Part shown: piece by piece, positions 29,506 to 42,600 of the stretch
Layout: every line of letters begins with the position of its first letter
Numbering within the stretch: position 1 is the stretch's first letter
Assembly: GCA_963082975.1 (NCBI GenBank)
Contig: OY720347.1
Span: 44,405,155 to 44,469,154 of the forward strand
Direction of reading: 5' to 3'
Length of the DNA: 64,000 bases
Source of the DNA: Labia minor
Taxonomy: Eukaryota > Arthropoda > Insecta > Dermaptera > Spongiphoridae
The notes under the pieces: model-generated
The model's input: the letters and a program-made list of their open reading frames with translations, nothing else
Database searches by the model: none
Told to the model about the DNA's origin: nothing
Made by a program: the position numbers and the translations under genes

Positions 29506-32500
29506 TAGATTATTTTCTGTTGACTTAATTAATTTTTATTTATTTTATAAATTTAATTCTTCTTATACTTTAACAAAAATATGAAAATCAATTTTTTTTA
29601 AATTATTGATTTTGTGATTTTGATGAAGAGAGTTTATACAATCTATTCTTATTATTATCTTATTTATATATTAAAAAAAATTATATGTTTAATGATTTTA
29701 ACAGAAAAACTAAATTTATTAATTGTTATAAAAAAATAATTTATAATTTTCAATTTCATTTTATCAAAGAATGCATTTATTTAAAATAAAATACATATTT
29801 ATAGTAGATCTTTTATTATTATTATGGAATATAAAATTGTAGTTTTTGATCTTAATCTTCGAATGTTATCAGATATATAAATATTAAAAAATATACATCT
29901 TAGAGTAATTAGAAAAAATAGATTTTTTTATGCTGAGGCCTTAGAAGCTACTCTAACTGTTATGTTTATCGGATATGTCATTCTTAAGGCAGATTGAAAA
30001 CATCGACACTAAATGAAAATGTGTTAATTAATTGATATAATTTTAGAGCATTCTCAAATTATTCAAAATAATTTCATTATACAAATTATAATTTTATATT
30101 TAAATTAAAAAATTTAAATTTTTGGGATTAATTTATTGAATTTCATTTTTTGTGGATTTAAAATGCATTTTAGAGATAGAAAAATATAAACTATAATATT
30201 GTAAACTTAATATAAAATTCCAAATGATACAAGTAATAATTAAAATAAATGAAGTAGCATATCTAATTATGTATAAAATTTAAATAATTAAAATATAATT
30301 ATTTAAAAAAAGTTAATTAACTCTTAAATTCTTTTTATCACTTAAAATTTTAAAAACATGAAACATCCAATTGTTGATCAATAATAAATATAATAAGCAC
30401 TAATATCCAGTTTTTATAATAATTGTTGAAATTCCTAGAATTCATGTTGTTATATAATAGATAATTGAAGAGCAATATATAATTTTAGATAATATAAAAA
30501 AATCTTAAACATAATATTAAATAATCATTCCTATAATATTAAAAACTTAACCAAATAAATGTTTAATATAATTGATTTTAAATGTTTTAAGATTGTTAAT
30601 TAAAATAATTTTTAGTTGTTTAAATTTTAGAGATGTTACCTTGTTTTACATTCCATTTTATGTACATTGCTCATAAAATATTCTCCCTACCCGAGGTTGT
30701 TCCAAGATTGATTCAATTCTTTTCATTAAAAATAATTGAATTCTAAATAGAAGGTTGCTAGTAAAATATTTTCTTTTTCTTTTTAAATTTTATGAAGAAG
30801 TAAATACTTTTCTTGAAACGATCTTGGGCTATGGTTATATATTGAGAATATTTTATTATTTATTTATAATTATGTATATATTTATTCCTGTGATTTTAAT
30901 CCTTTTTGTGATACTTGAATATAATTTAATATCAATTAAATAAATATCACTTATCTTGAATTTTTCTTCAGTATTATTTTATCAAAAATTTTTTTTTCAA
31001 TATACTACCTTTTAGCAGTTTAATTTATTTCTTAATTTTGAAAATCTTCAATTAATATTTTGATTTTTAGTATATTTATTAAAGTATGTAGGACTTCATA
31101 TTATTAGCAAAATATTGTAAAATCATATATTTTTGATATTCAAATTATTTATTAACAATTACAATAGAACAATTAACCAAGACTAGTTTTAATTTATTAA
31201 ATAAATAAATATCTTATTTTAAGATATATGTTTATCTCTATCTGTACTTATATAAATATATACTAGATTTTGTTTTCTTAAAAAGGTACAAAAATGGAAA
31301 TTTTCTCAAAATACAAAATGCACCAAAAACAAACTGATAACGTTATCCTATAAACAACGAAACTTTATTGATTAATTATTAATATTTATCACTAGAGTAA
31401 ATTCATTTAAAAAATTCCTTGTTATTTTTAACAACGGCTAGTGTGGACTCTATTGATTTTTCCAAGTTGCTTATTTCTTAGTTTAATACAATAATTTTGC
31501 AAACTTAGTTAATTGGCCGGGATGCTGGGACAATACTTTCAAACCGGAACTATCCCGGATGAAACAGTACTTCTGAGAAGCCTATATATAACAATTTGAA
31601 ATTGATATTTAAATTCAAATTTACTTGGATCTCTCTATTTGTTTTAATTTTAATTAAATTTCATCAAAAACTAGAAATGAGAAAAATATGAGAGAAATTG
31701 CGCTTAATAATAATAATTATATTTAATAAATAACGTATAGTTTCTTATGCTTTAGAAAGAATAGTGACTATATAGTTTCGAGGACTCAACATTCAGTTTC
31801 AAAATTTTCCACATGGATCGGCATCTTGGTTTATTCAATTTACTTTTTTAATTTAATTTTTTATAAATAATAAATTAATTTATAAGAGAGAGAGGCATAT
31901 ATATTTGAATATACCATAACCAAAATATGTTTTTTTCCTTTTAGATATTAATTTAATAGAAAGTCTATTTATTTTATTTATACAAATGATAAATGAATTA
32001 TTAAGACTTTAATATCAAATATTCATTTTTTATAAATATAGTTTAATTTCATAGAAATTTAATTTATTTAATATTTTTATATTATAAAGTGAATGGAAAG
32101 TAATATATTGTTAGTTTGATGAATATACAAATCGTAGAATCAGAAAAGTCATAAATTCAAAACAATCTTTTTGGAGATTACATATTGTCAATCTGTAAAA
32201 TATATAAGTATAAACTAATTTTTTAATTTCAGGCACAAATTATTTAAATTATTAAATAGATAAAGTATTCTTAAGAATAATTTATTAATCTTAAAATATT
32301 TATATTATAGATTTAAATAATTTTGACATGCGATAAACATACTTAAATGAATATTGATTAGGAAAGAAAGAAATGTATTAAATTTAATCAATATCATGAA
32401 TATTTAATAAATGAAATTTCAAATTTGTGTAAAAATTGTGTATTATTTGAAATCTTGTTTTAATTACAATTCATTTATTTTATAATACTTATAAACAATT

Positions 32501-34077
32501 TAAATATCATAGATTTTATTTTTTAAAGTAAAACAAAATTGTTTGAAATATACTAGAAATATTAAATATTTTCTTTAATTGAACTACTAATTTAGTTTTT
32601 AGAATATATATGTTAATTATTTTTTAATATATATGTTTATATATCGAAAGTATTGTTTAATTTAAAAGATTCATTTAATTTCATTTTCGTCATTACTTTA
32701 TCAGATAAGATAATATTAAATTATTTTTGTTAAACAGGTTATGAAAAAAAATTGGATTTAAAAATTGTTTCTGTATCTAAATATAATTAAAGATAGATAA
32801 TATATTCTTGTTTAATTATTATTGTTTTTGAAGAAAACTATTTTAAAATATTAAAATAATTTAAAATAAAAATATGTACACATTCATTTTCAATTTTATT
32901 TTAAAAAATATATATACAATATAATTAACTTTTTTTAATTCAAATTATATTAATCAAATATAGATAAGTATTAATTAATTGAAAATTCTGATAATATAAC
33001 AAAATATATTTCTTTAAATTATTAAATAATTTTTTAATATAATCTTAAAGAAAAATTCAAAGTAATGTGACCTCATTTCTAAAATAATTTTTAATTATGA
33101 TAAAACTAATATAAATATGATTTATTTCTTTTTTAAGAAAATTCTAAATATATTTTTATATTAAGTAAAATTATACAGTTATTAGGTTTATTGGAAAATT
33201 AACTCTTATACAAATTTATTCTTATAAATGTCATATATTCATTTAGCATCCGTCTTAACATGTTCATTTTATTAAATAATTGTTATTTAAATTTGTAAAT
33301 TAATAGATTAGTTTATTAGATATAAATAGATACATTATGTATTAAAAATATATATAGCCATTATATATAAAATATTACACATACAATTTGAATCATTGAT
33401 AAAATATTAAAAACCACCACAAACTACCATAAAAACAAAATCATTATTTTCTATTTAAAATTTTTAATAAATGGAAACAAATAATAAGAAGTTTTTATCA
33501 AGAAAATATATTTAAATATTTATATTATAATTTAAAAAGAAATATTTAAAAATATGATTATTTATTTATACTATTTTTTAACATCCTATTTATTAAATAA
33601 TTTTATTCATCTAAATAATTAAGTAAAAATTTTCTTATTAAAATTAAAGATATATATAATTAATTTATAAAAAGACATGAATAAAGCTTCTCAAATAGAA
33701 GAAAAAATATCTTATATATAAATGTTCATAATGATTTTTAAATTTAGTACCTAATATGCAAAATTTAAAATAAATAAATAAAAAAATAACTTATTAATTG
33801 TTATTTATAATATGTGTATGAAAAATAAATTTTATAATTTTTTTACTAATTTTCAACAAAGAATATTCAAAAATATTAATTATATCAAATAGAAATTTAT
33901 TTTTAATTTAGTAACTATTTTTTTGACATATTCAACCACGTGTGGATATCAATGCGCATTTCCTGCGCACTTCATTGTATTAGGTGTGCAGTAGTTTGAC
34001 GCATCTCTAGCAAGGCTCTTATCAATTTTTTCGATTTTTTTACATTTAATTATAAAATCAACCTTTTATTAGTGGAA
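29506..34077. other. Large gene-poor AT-rich spacer
   Basis: 4.6 kb of very AT-rich DNA with no open frame resembling a protein. The only non-AT feature is 31514-31560, where CCGGGAT and ATCCCGG form a short inverted pair, perhaps the remains of a DNA transposon. The last few hundred bases should hold the promoter of the next gene; CCACGTGTGGATATCAATGC near 33935-33960 is a GC-richer patch close to its likely start. Confidence 0.45.
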
Positions 34078-35933
34078 ATGGCAGAAATAAGACATCAAGG
34101 GAGAATTTTAGAAGCAATTGATCAGTTGCGACGTCGAAAAGCTAGGCCTGATGTTGACCGCATTTGTAATTTTTTATCCCGGCGCTTTTCAGTTGATTCT
34201 CAAGATACTCGGGCTGATTTACAAAAACTTGTAGATGCCGAAATTGTTATTAAGGTTGAATATAAAGGTAATACATCATACAGAAATGCTGCTAAATGGT
34301 CAAGATATCCAATGTATAAAAAACAGGATAATTCTAATCAGCCCAATAGTGAAAGTACAACCTCCCTTATTATTTCAACAATCGGAGAATTAATTGTTCG
34401 AGAACCTGATTACTTAGATATAGGAGTGCCTGGATTAGAATTAGAAAAATGTCTCCAAGAAAAAGATCCAACAAGATTTACAAAAAAATCTCTAGACTTG
34501 ATACTCTCAAAGGAGGTTTTAGCTGGAAATTTAGCTAGGCTAACAAATGGAAATTATTCTCCAATACCTTCCAATGTTTCAAATGAAACAATGCCAAATA
34601 ATGATTTACCTATCATGAAATTTGGAAATTCGACATCTGATGATATAAATGGAAAACTAAAAAAAATTGCAGCTAGTAAAATGCAAACACCTGAAAACAC
34701 ACCTCCAACAAACACTGGTTTCCGAGTTGGAATAAGGACTAAAGTAATACATATTTTCATATTTTCTCTAAATTATATTAGTTATTTTAACAATTATTTT
34801 TTTTCAGAAAGCTAAAAAGGTGTTTGATCCTTCTGATAATAATATCCCTGCAAGAAAAAGAGGTCGACCTTTAGGAAGTACAAATAAACCAAAAACTGAT
34901 AATCTGATGAAAACTATTATAGAATCAGGACCATCCTGTTGTATTTGCCATCATCATAATAAAAGAGGAATTTATGAAAAATTAGTTGCTTGTAAAGATT
35001 GCACTCATAGAGGTAATATTATTTTATATATTATACTATTATTATAATATAATAATAATAATCTAAATTCTATTTATTCAATTTTCACAATTTTATTTTT
35101 ACTAGCACATCCTAGTTGCATCGAAGCAACAGATATTCACAGTAAAGTTACAAATTGGCTTTGTCAAAATTGTAAAACATGCTGCAGTTGTTATGAGCCA
35201 GCAGAATCAGTGAGTTATTTAATAAATTATATTTATATATATATATATATTTATTATCATTTATTTATAATCTTTTTATCTTATAAATAGCAACCAATGG
35301 TAGTCTGTAGTGGATGTGATGATTATTATCATATAGCATGCTCAAATGCTTCAAAAGCAGATGTCCATTCTAATACACATTGGTTATGCACTAAATGCAC
35401 TATAGAAAATAAATGTACATTTTCAAGTAAGTATAATGAATTTAGTTTTATCTTATATCATTGGAAATCAAATTATTAAATAAATTATTAATATATTTCA
35501 GACTCTATTTCATCTACACGTACTTCACCAAATAGCAATGTTAATGAACTTAATGGAAATGATATATTTTTCTCAAATTCAAAATCTTATATTAAAGAAG
35601 AAATAAACGAGGAAGAAGACACTATTGATAATTCTATACCAGATGTAAGCTGTTGGTCTTCAGAAGAAGTTTTCCAATATTTCATTTCCCAAGGCTTTCT
35701 TGATGGCGCAAATGCTTTGAAAGAAAATGTATGTACTATAATTTTATTCTGTTTAAATTAATATTAACCGAATCTAATTGTTTTAGGAGATTGATGGATC
35801 ATCACTTCTACTTTTAAAACGTAATGACGTCTTAACAGGACTAAATTTCAAATTAGGTCCAGCATTAAAATTATATGCACAAATTAAAAAACTTCAAATT
35901 CGACGAAATGATATGCAACTTATATGGGCCTAA
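34078..35933 (+). CDS. Winged-helix, AT-hook, double-PHD and SAM chromatin protein (KAT6/SAMD1-like, no acetyltransferase)
   Basis: Six exons: 34078-34743, 34808-35012, 35106-35209, 35291-35426, 35502-35728 and 35787-35933. They give 494 residues in frame. Residues 3-85 match the SAMD1-type winged helix that binds CpG-rich DNA ([24 protein letters not shown]). Residues ~95-165 resemble the second winged helix of KAT6A/B. RKRGRP (238-243) is an AT-hook. Residues ~267-370 form two linked PHD fingers (CCIC...C..C, HPSC, WLCQNC, then [18 protein letters not shown]), as in the KAT6/DPF double PHD that reads acylated H3. Residues ~420-490 are a SAM domain ([16 protein letters not shown]). There is no MYST domain. 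The protein probably recruits or scaffolds chromatin complexes, which is inference. I do not recognise an established gene name. AATAAA lies at 36043-36048. Confidence 0.9.
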
Positions 35934-36614
35934 TTTTTCATTATTAGTATATATATATATATATATATATATAAATTTTTAATTAAATTTTTATTTTTTG
36001 TTTTCTTATACATATATAAATATTTATTTTAAGAAGAGAGTAAATAAAGTTTAAAGATCCTTTACTAAATGATAAGAAATCGTTTAATCATTAAATTTTT
36101 TTTCTATCTCAAAATGAAATTAAATATGGATAGCTTTGACTAAATTAAATACAGTTTTTATCATTTATTAAATGATCTAAATATGACTAAAATCACCTTA
36201 TTAAAATTATTTAAAATCGTCAATTTATTTACCTTATATTTATTTTAAATTATTTCTTTTTATAAAGTTTAAAATATATTAATTTATTAAGTTATATATT
36301 TATTTGAAATGATTAACAAATATATTTTTCAACATTGTAATATATTACAATAAAATAAAATCTATTAAAATATTTTTATTTTAAAAAAACCGCTTAGTTC
36401 ATTTTATTAAAAAATTTTCATGCTTGACACTTCAATTATACAAGGTTGGCAGTAATATAGATGCAACAACTAATATTGTGATTCTCTTAATTTTAATTAT
36501 TTTCAAGTCTACTGATATATATATGATATATACTGATACTGATGATATATAAATTCTAAATCTATATACATTTTTATCTAATTATTATATTTTTGGATTC
36601 TCATTCATGTTATT

Positions 36615-39600
36615 ATGGATAAATTTACAAAAAAGAAAAAGGACGAGTTTGACATATATTCTTCTAAGCGGGTGAAACAAGAAGGTAAGTAATGCAAGAA
36701 ATATTTATAATAATTTTAAATTCATCTATTTTTACATAAAATTATATCTATAAACTATATACGTTATAACGATAAAAATAATAAATAACTTAATTATTGA
36801 TTCATATTCAATTTGATAGTACCAAAATTATAAAAATTTCTTTCACAAACGGTTTAAATTAATTCTATCCTAATAATTTATTATCTGTATAATTACCTAT
36901 ATTTTTAACGATTATATATTATTTATTTTAAAAAATTTATTTGATTATTAAAAATTTTCCAAAGTTCCCGCTTTTCAAATTTTAAAATTAGGGAATTTTA
37001 ATATAATACTGTTGGCACCACTTGTTTGTATAACCATGTGGTGAATATTTAGAATAAAACAAGGAATCGAAATCTGTTCCTCTTAATTTTTTTGTTATCA
37101 TCAATTCAAATTTATTCGTTATTTTTAAAGTATTTTTTAAATAAAAAAATGTTAAGAAGACACGCAAGACAAAAAAGGGAATATCTTTTTAGAAAATCGG
37201 TTGAAGAGAAAAAGAAAAATATTCAAGAAAAGAAGGAAAGGTTAAAAAAATGTTTAGAAGAAAATCTACCAATTCACACAGATTTAAAAAGAGATGCAAT
37301 ATTTCTACAAAAAAAATTGGCATGGGATGATCAAGGACCTGAAAAAGCTACACTCATCGGTAATGAATCTGGTGGAGCACTCAATCATCTGGACGATGAA
37401 TATAGGTGGATTGGAGTCGAAGATCCAAAGATAGTAATTACTACATCAAGAGATCCTTCTTCAAAGTTGAAAATTTTTTCAAAAGAGCTTCGTTTAATTT
37501 TTCCTAATTCTCAAAGAATGAATCGAGGTAATTATGAAATGAAACAATTAATTAATGCCTGTCGTGCAAATGATGTCACCGACTTTATTATTGTACATGA
37601 GCATCGAGGTGTGCCGGATACTATGATTATTTCTCATCTACCTTATGGACCAACTGCTTATTTCACCCTTTTGGATGTCACAATGCGCCATGATATTCCA
37701 AATATTGGAACTATGTCAGAACAATATCCACATTTAATTTTCCACAATTTTAAAACTAAATTGGGAGAACGAGTTCAAAAAATTTTACAAAGTTTATTTC
37801 CTGTTCCTAAAGAAGAAAGCCGACGAGTAATGACTTTTGCTAATAATGATGACTATATTACATTTAGACATCATGTTCATAAAAAGAATGGCCCAGAAGT
37901 TGAATTATCAGAAGTTGGTCCACGTTTTCAAATGAAACCTTTTAAAATTTTATTAGGTACTTTGGATTCCATTGAAACAGCTCAAAGTGAATGGGTTTTA
38001 AGACCTTATATGAATACATCTGGGAAAAGAAGATTTTTATCAGACGAGGATGGATGGGTCCAAGATGATGAAATTTAATCTTATATTTTTATATTTAAAT
38101 TTTATTTACCCTATATTATTATTTGTATTTATATATGTATAATTCATATAAATATTAATATTATTATATTTATAAAAAATAATAAATTCATTAATTTTTA
38201 TATAAATCGAAATTAGCATTTTTATTTAAAATTTATAAAATTTTCCCTATTTTCTTAATTGTTTTGATTCATTCTCTCTTTATCTCATTATTATATTAAT
38301 AAAAATTAAACCTATAATAATTATTAAGGTGAGAATATATTTGATTTATTTATACGAAATACAGACAATTTTGACTTCTGTTTTCTTTATTTTTTTATTA
38401 TAATTAAGAAACAATTTATAATTTTATTTTTATGATTATAAATATCTTAATAAATCTTCATATCTTTTAAAATTTTCGTATTTCGTGTTATTTAGAAATA
38501 ATGTTTAAATATTCTTATACATATATATATATATATATATACACGTTACAAATATTTATAAATTTCCAAATATAGACTAACGATTTTCATTCAATCTCTT
38601 TTAAAAATAAGATAAGTAAAGTATTTTTATATTATATATAATTTTTTTAATTATAAAATAATTATACAACAGGTAACAAATTTATTAACATTTACATTTA
38701 TATTAATCAGTGTAGTTTCCAGAAGTATAGTAATATTTTGAAACAAATTATTGTTTCTCGTTTAAATTTTTTAATTAAGAGAAATTTTTTAAATTTTGAA
38801 TTCTATTCTTTTACCAATAATGAACAAGAAATGGCCAAAATAAAATATTTATATTTAAATTAATTTGATAATTCAAATCTCTTTGTTTTTAATAAAGAAT
38901 AATAAGATTTAATTATAATCTAATTTCTAAATACTAAAATCATATGATTAAATCAACATTTCCAATCTCTAATTGCATTTATTTATCTTAAATATAGTTT
39001 TATAAATTTATTTATTAAATATTATTAATAGAAATAATTTAATAATAATAAACAAACAATGCATTTCGAACAATAAAAAATATGATTATATTCATATATA
39101 AAACAAAGTCTTAGTTACATCATTTATAACTCAAGAACATCTGGACCAGTGGCGCAACCAGGATTTGATCCTGGGGGGGGGGGGTTGACTAGCCACTCCA
39201 CCTTCCTATGGCGCCCCCCCCCCCGGGCTCTCTCAAAGACAAATTTTCATTAAGATTTTTTTTTTTATATTAAATATTTAAAAAAGTTTTAAAAATGAAA
39301 CACTGATTTTACAAAATCTGGCAAAAAAATTTAATTTTGTATTTTATTTACTCGAATTCACAGTTTTAGAAAGAAAATATTTTTTTCCAGCTATAAGTAA
39401 ATCATTTTAGCTTTCCTCATGAAATAAGGATAGCTTATACGATGATCGGAAAATTTTGAAAATTTTTGCTCCGAGATTCTTCGAGATTTCCACTTTTCAG
39501 ACGGTTCTGAATCCAAAACTGCAAAAAATTTTTGAACCGGCTCGTTTCCGAGATTACGTCTAAACAAAATGAGATATTGTCTTGAAATTTGATATTTAGA

Positions 39601-42600
39601 TGTTTTTTTTGGGAATGATGGACGGGGATTGGATTATTTTTGGACAAGATCGGACCATAAGTAGAGAGGTGCCAAAGCACATTTTATTGATTTTCTCAAT
39701 AAATACCGATTTTTATGAGAATTATCATACTATCGTATTAAATTTATAGGGAATCGAATTTACTAAAAGTTTCATTATATTCATTTTTACCTAAACTTAA
39801 TAATAAAGGAGTTATTTATAAAAAACTACTTTAAGATTTCCAAAGCTTTTCGTCCGCCCGTAGTGGCAGGATATTTTGAAAGAAATCATGTAAAAATCCC
39901 TAAGAAAAAATCCCTAAATAAAAAATTTCCCTAATTTTTTTTACTTATTTAATAATGAATAGCCGAAGAGACTTGAATGAGGTAGTTATACATCATGCTT
40001 GGTGTCATCACATCTGTTCCATCTGGTTTTTTAGCGTCCCATTTTTCATGGTTTGCCTTCATTATGGTCAGAAGCTCATCATGCGAGTCGCTGAATCGTT
40101 TCCTTGGTGAACCAGGCTTCTTACCACGAACTTCACGACAGATTTCCAAAGAGATAAGGTTATGCTCAAAATGGATTTGCTTAATCAGGTTCCATACTGA
40201 TGTCTTGTAACCTCCTAAGCGTGAACAAAGAGCATTGTTGTAACCTTCCAATGTATTGTTTGTTCGAGGCAAACCCATCAAAGTGGCATCGTAGATGTTC
40301 CAATGTTCCAATGTCGAATTCGGGGTCATAAAAGCCAGCCAAAGATTGTTCACCTAGCCAAGTGCGCTCGAAGTAAGAAAAAAGATCACGAAGTTTTACC
40401 GTGTTGGTCGTCCAGCTAATGCTTGGTAGGCTACATTGACTTTTGATGGTGGTACCAAAACCAAAGCTGCAAGAGTTCGTAAATGAGGAATCAGGATTAT
40501 CTATATCATTATAGAGCTTCAAAACTTCTGGCATTGATTTGATGTTTCTATAAATGCATTGAGCAAAATGAAAAAGACAACCTTTGATGATAGTAAATTT
40601 CACAAATTGCGTTATATATTCCCTGGTGAAATATTCGGTGCAAATGGTGTATTTTGTATTTGGAATCATTAAGCTATTAAATCGTATGCCAATAAACGGA
40701 ATTTGGGTAAATTCCCTTTATTTTACATACGAATTTGACACCCCTATTTTTTTGGAAAAATCACGTGTGTGGGCCCTATGTATGTATTTTTTGACCTATT
40801 TTTCCCTACTTTCGGTCCAGGCCCGATTACCTCCATGGGAGGTCGTGTCTCAGGCAACTGGGTGTCATGCTCACCTTGTGTTTTAATTTTCTGAGTCACA
40901 ATTAAAATTAATTCAAAAATGAAAAAATTTGTTTTTAGTGATTTTTTCAGTCAGCGATATTTTTATTTAGGGGGTTTTGCTTTTGGGGATTTTCCGTTTT
41001 AGGGATTTTTGACTTTTATGGATTTTTTCCTTTAGGGATTTTTACCCGTTTCCATTTTGAAAAAATTAGTCTTCGCTTCATAATTTTGTTGGGGGTTAAC
41101 CCCCAACCCCCCACCTGGTTGCGCCACTGATCTGGACCAATATTTATTATTTTTGTGTTTTTGTATTTGTCTTCGTCTGGAATTGGATAATAAGTATTAA
41201 AATAGAATATATATAATATTATCTTTTTTAGCATATGAATTTAAAAAAAAACCCGTTTTTACTGTGTGTTATTAGTTTCTATAAGTATTATTATAATAAA
41301 CAATGCCGGGACCAAGAATATCTAATCTTTCCCGACAGTGGCGTACCTAGGGGGGTGCGGTGGGTGCGGTCCGCACCGGGCGGCACTTATCTTGGGGCGG
41401 CATTTTTTATATTTAGTTATAGTTGTAAAAAACAACTTATTCATTTCATATTTATTTTTTTTCTTTCTTGAATAATAAATGATTATTATGATTATTATAA
41501 GTTTACTATTTGATTTATATAAATTATGATTAACTATATAATTTCGAATATTATTCCTCGGTGTATATAAATGCATTTTAGTGTAATTTTTGAATTCTAA
41601 TTCCAAGAACAGGATAATAATTTTATTTTATTGTATTCATTAAAATTCGTTGAATTCGTAAACGCATCTTTACCTTTTTGTTCAGCAATTTTTCCTAACT
41701 AAAATTTTTTGATATCAGTTTATAAATGTCATTTCTTTTGAAAACTTTATATGATTACTTTGAAGTGATATACCAATATTTTTTTAAATCATCGATTTTT
41801 CTTTTGAAAAGCAGGGCCGGCGGAAAAAATATAAATATAAATTTTGAGAGCATTATATACGATTTTTCTAGTATGAAAGCTAGAAGAGTAAATATTATAT
41901 TAATATATGTTTACGAGTGCATACAAATATGTGAAAAAAATTTACTCTGTGTATTAATTAATATTGATTAAATAACTTAATAATTTATTTATGTGCATTA
42001 ATTTATAAATACCACTTTTTGATTGACTTATAATAAAAAGGGCGGCAAACTGGAGATCGCCCCGGGCGGCAAAAGTTCTAGGTACGCCACTGTTTCCCGA
42101 CAAAGCCGTAATGTAATTTAGAACATCCCGAATGAAACCCATGAAACCACTGAAAAGGAACAAGAAATTGAATACGTGAAGTGCGCCGCGTTAGAATGGC
42201 CCGACTTTGTGCTTTTTAACCATAAAAGCCGGTGAAAAAGCTCGGGTCGCAATGCGTAGTAAAAATATTAATATTAAATTGTATATAAATTTAAAAATTA
42301 GAATATTTGAATTTGTATAAATTTTAATACTTATTAATAATTATAATACTTTAAAATTTGTATATTTAATTATAAATTTAAGATAGGTGTATTATTTGCG
42401 GATATTTAAAATAAATGTATGTATATATTGAAAAATATTAAATTAAAAGTATATATACTATTCGAATATAATTAGAACTTCCACTATCTCCATCTATTTT
42501 AAAAATTTAAAAAATATAAATATAAAAAATTTTTATAAAATAACTTTTTCCAATGGACTAAAAAGAATAAAATAATTTTTCTATAAGCCTGATAAAGTTT

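Noticed and set aside
29506-34077. Hidden gene or non-coding RNA in the largest spacer
   Set aside because: Searched by eye on both strands for splice-linked frames and tRNA-like arms; only AT-rich chance frames were found.
39171-39222. Poly-G then poly-C runs
   Set aside because: They form part of the MULE subterminal region (the other end has shorter G-runs); exact run lengths may be sequencing error, so no separate feature is claimed.
40584-40886. 100-codon forward frame in the MULE
   Set aside because: Antisense shadow of the MULE transposase plus its terminal region.
41235-41606. Open frames on both strands near 41.3-41.6 kb
   Set aside because: Translations of the GC-rich MITE terminus and flanking AT-rich DNA.
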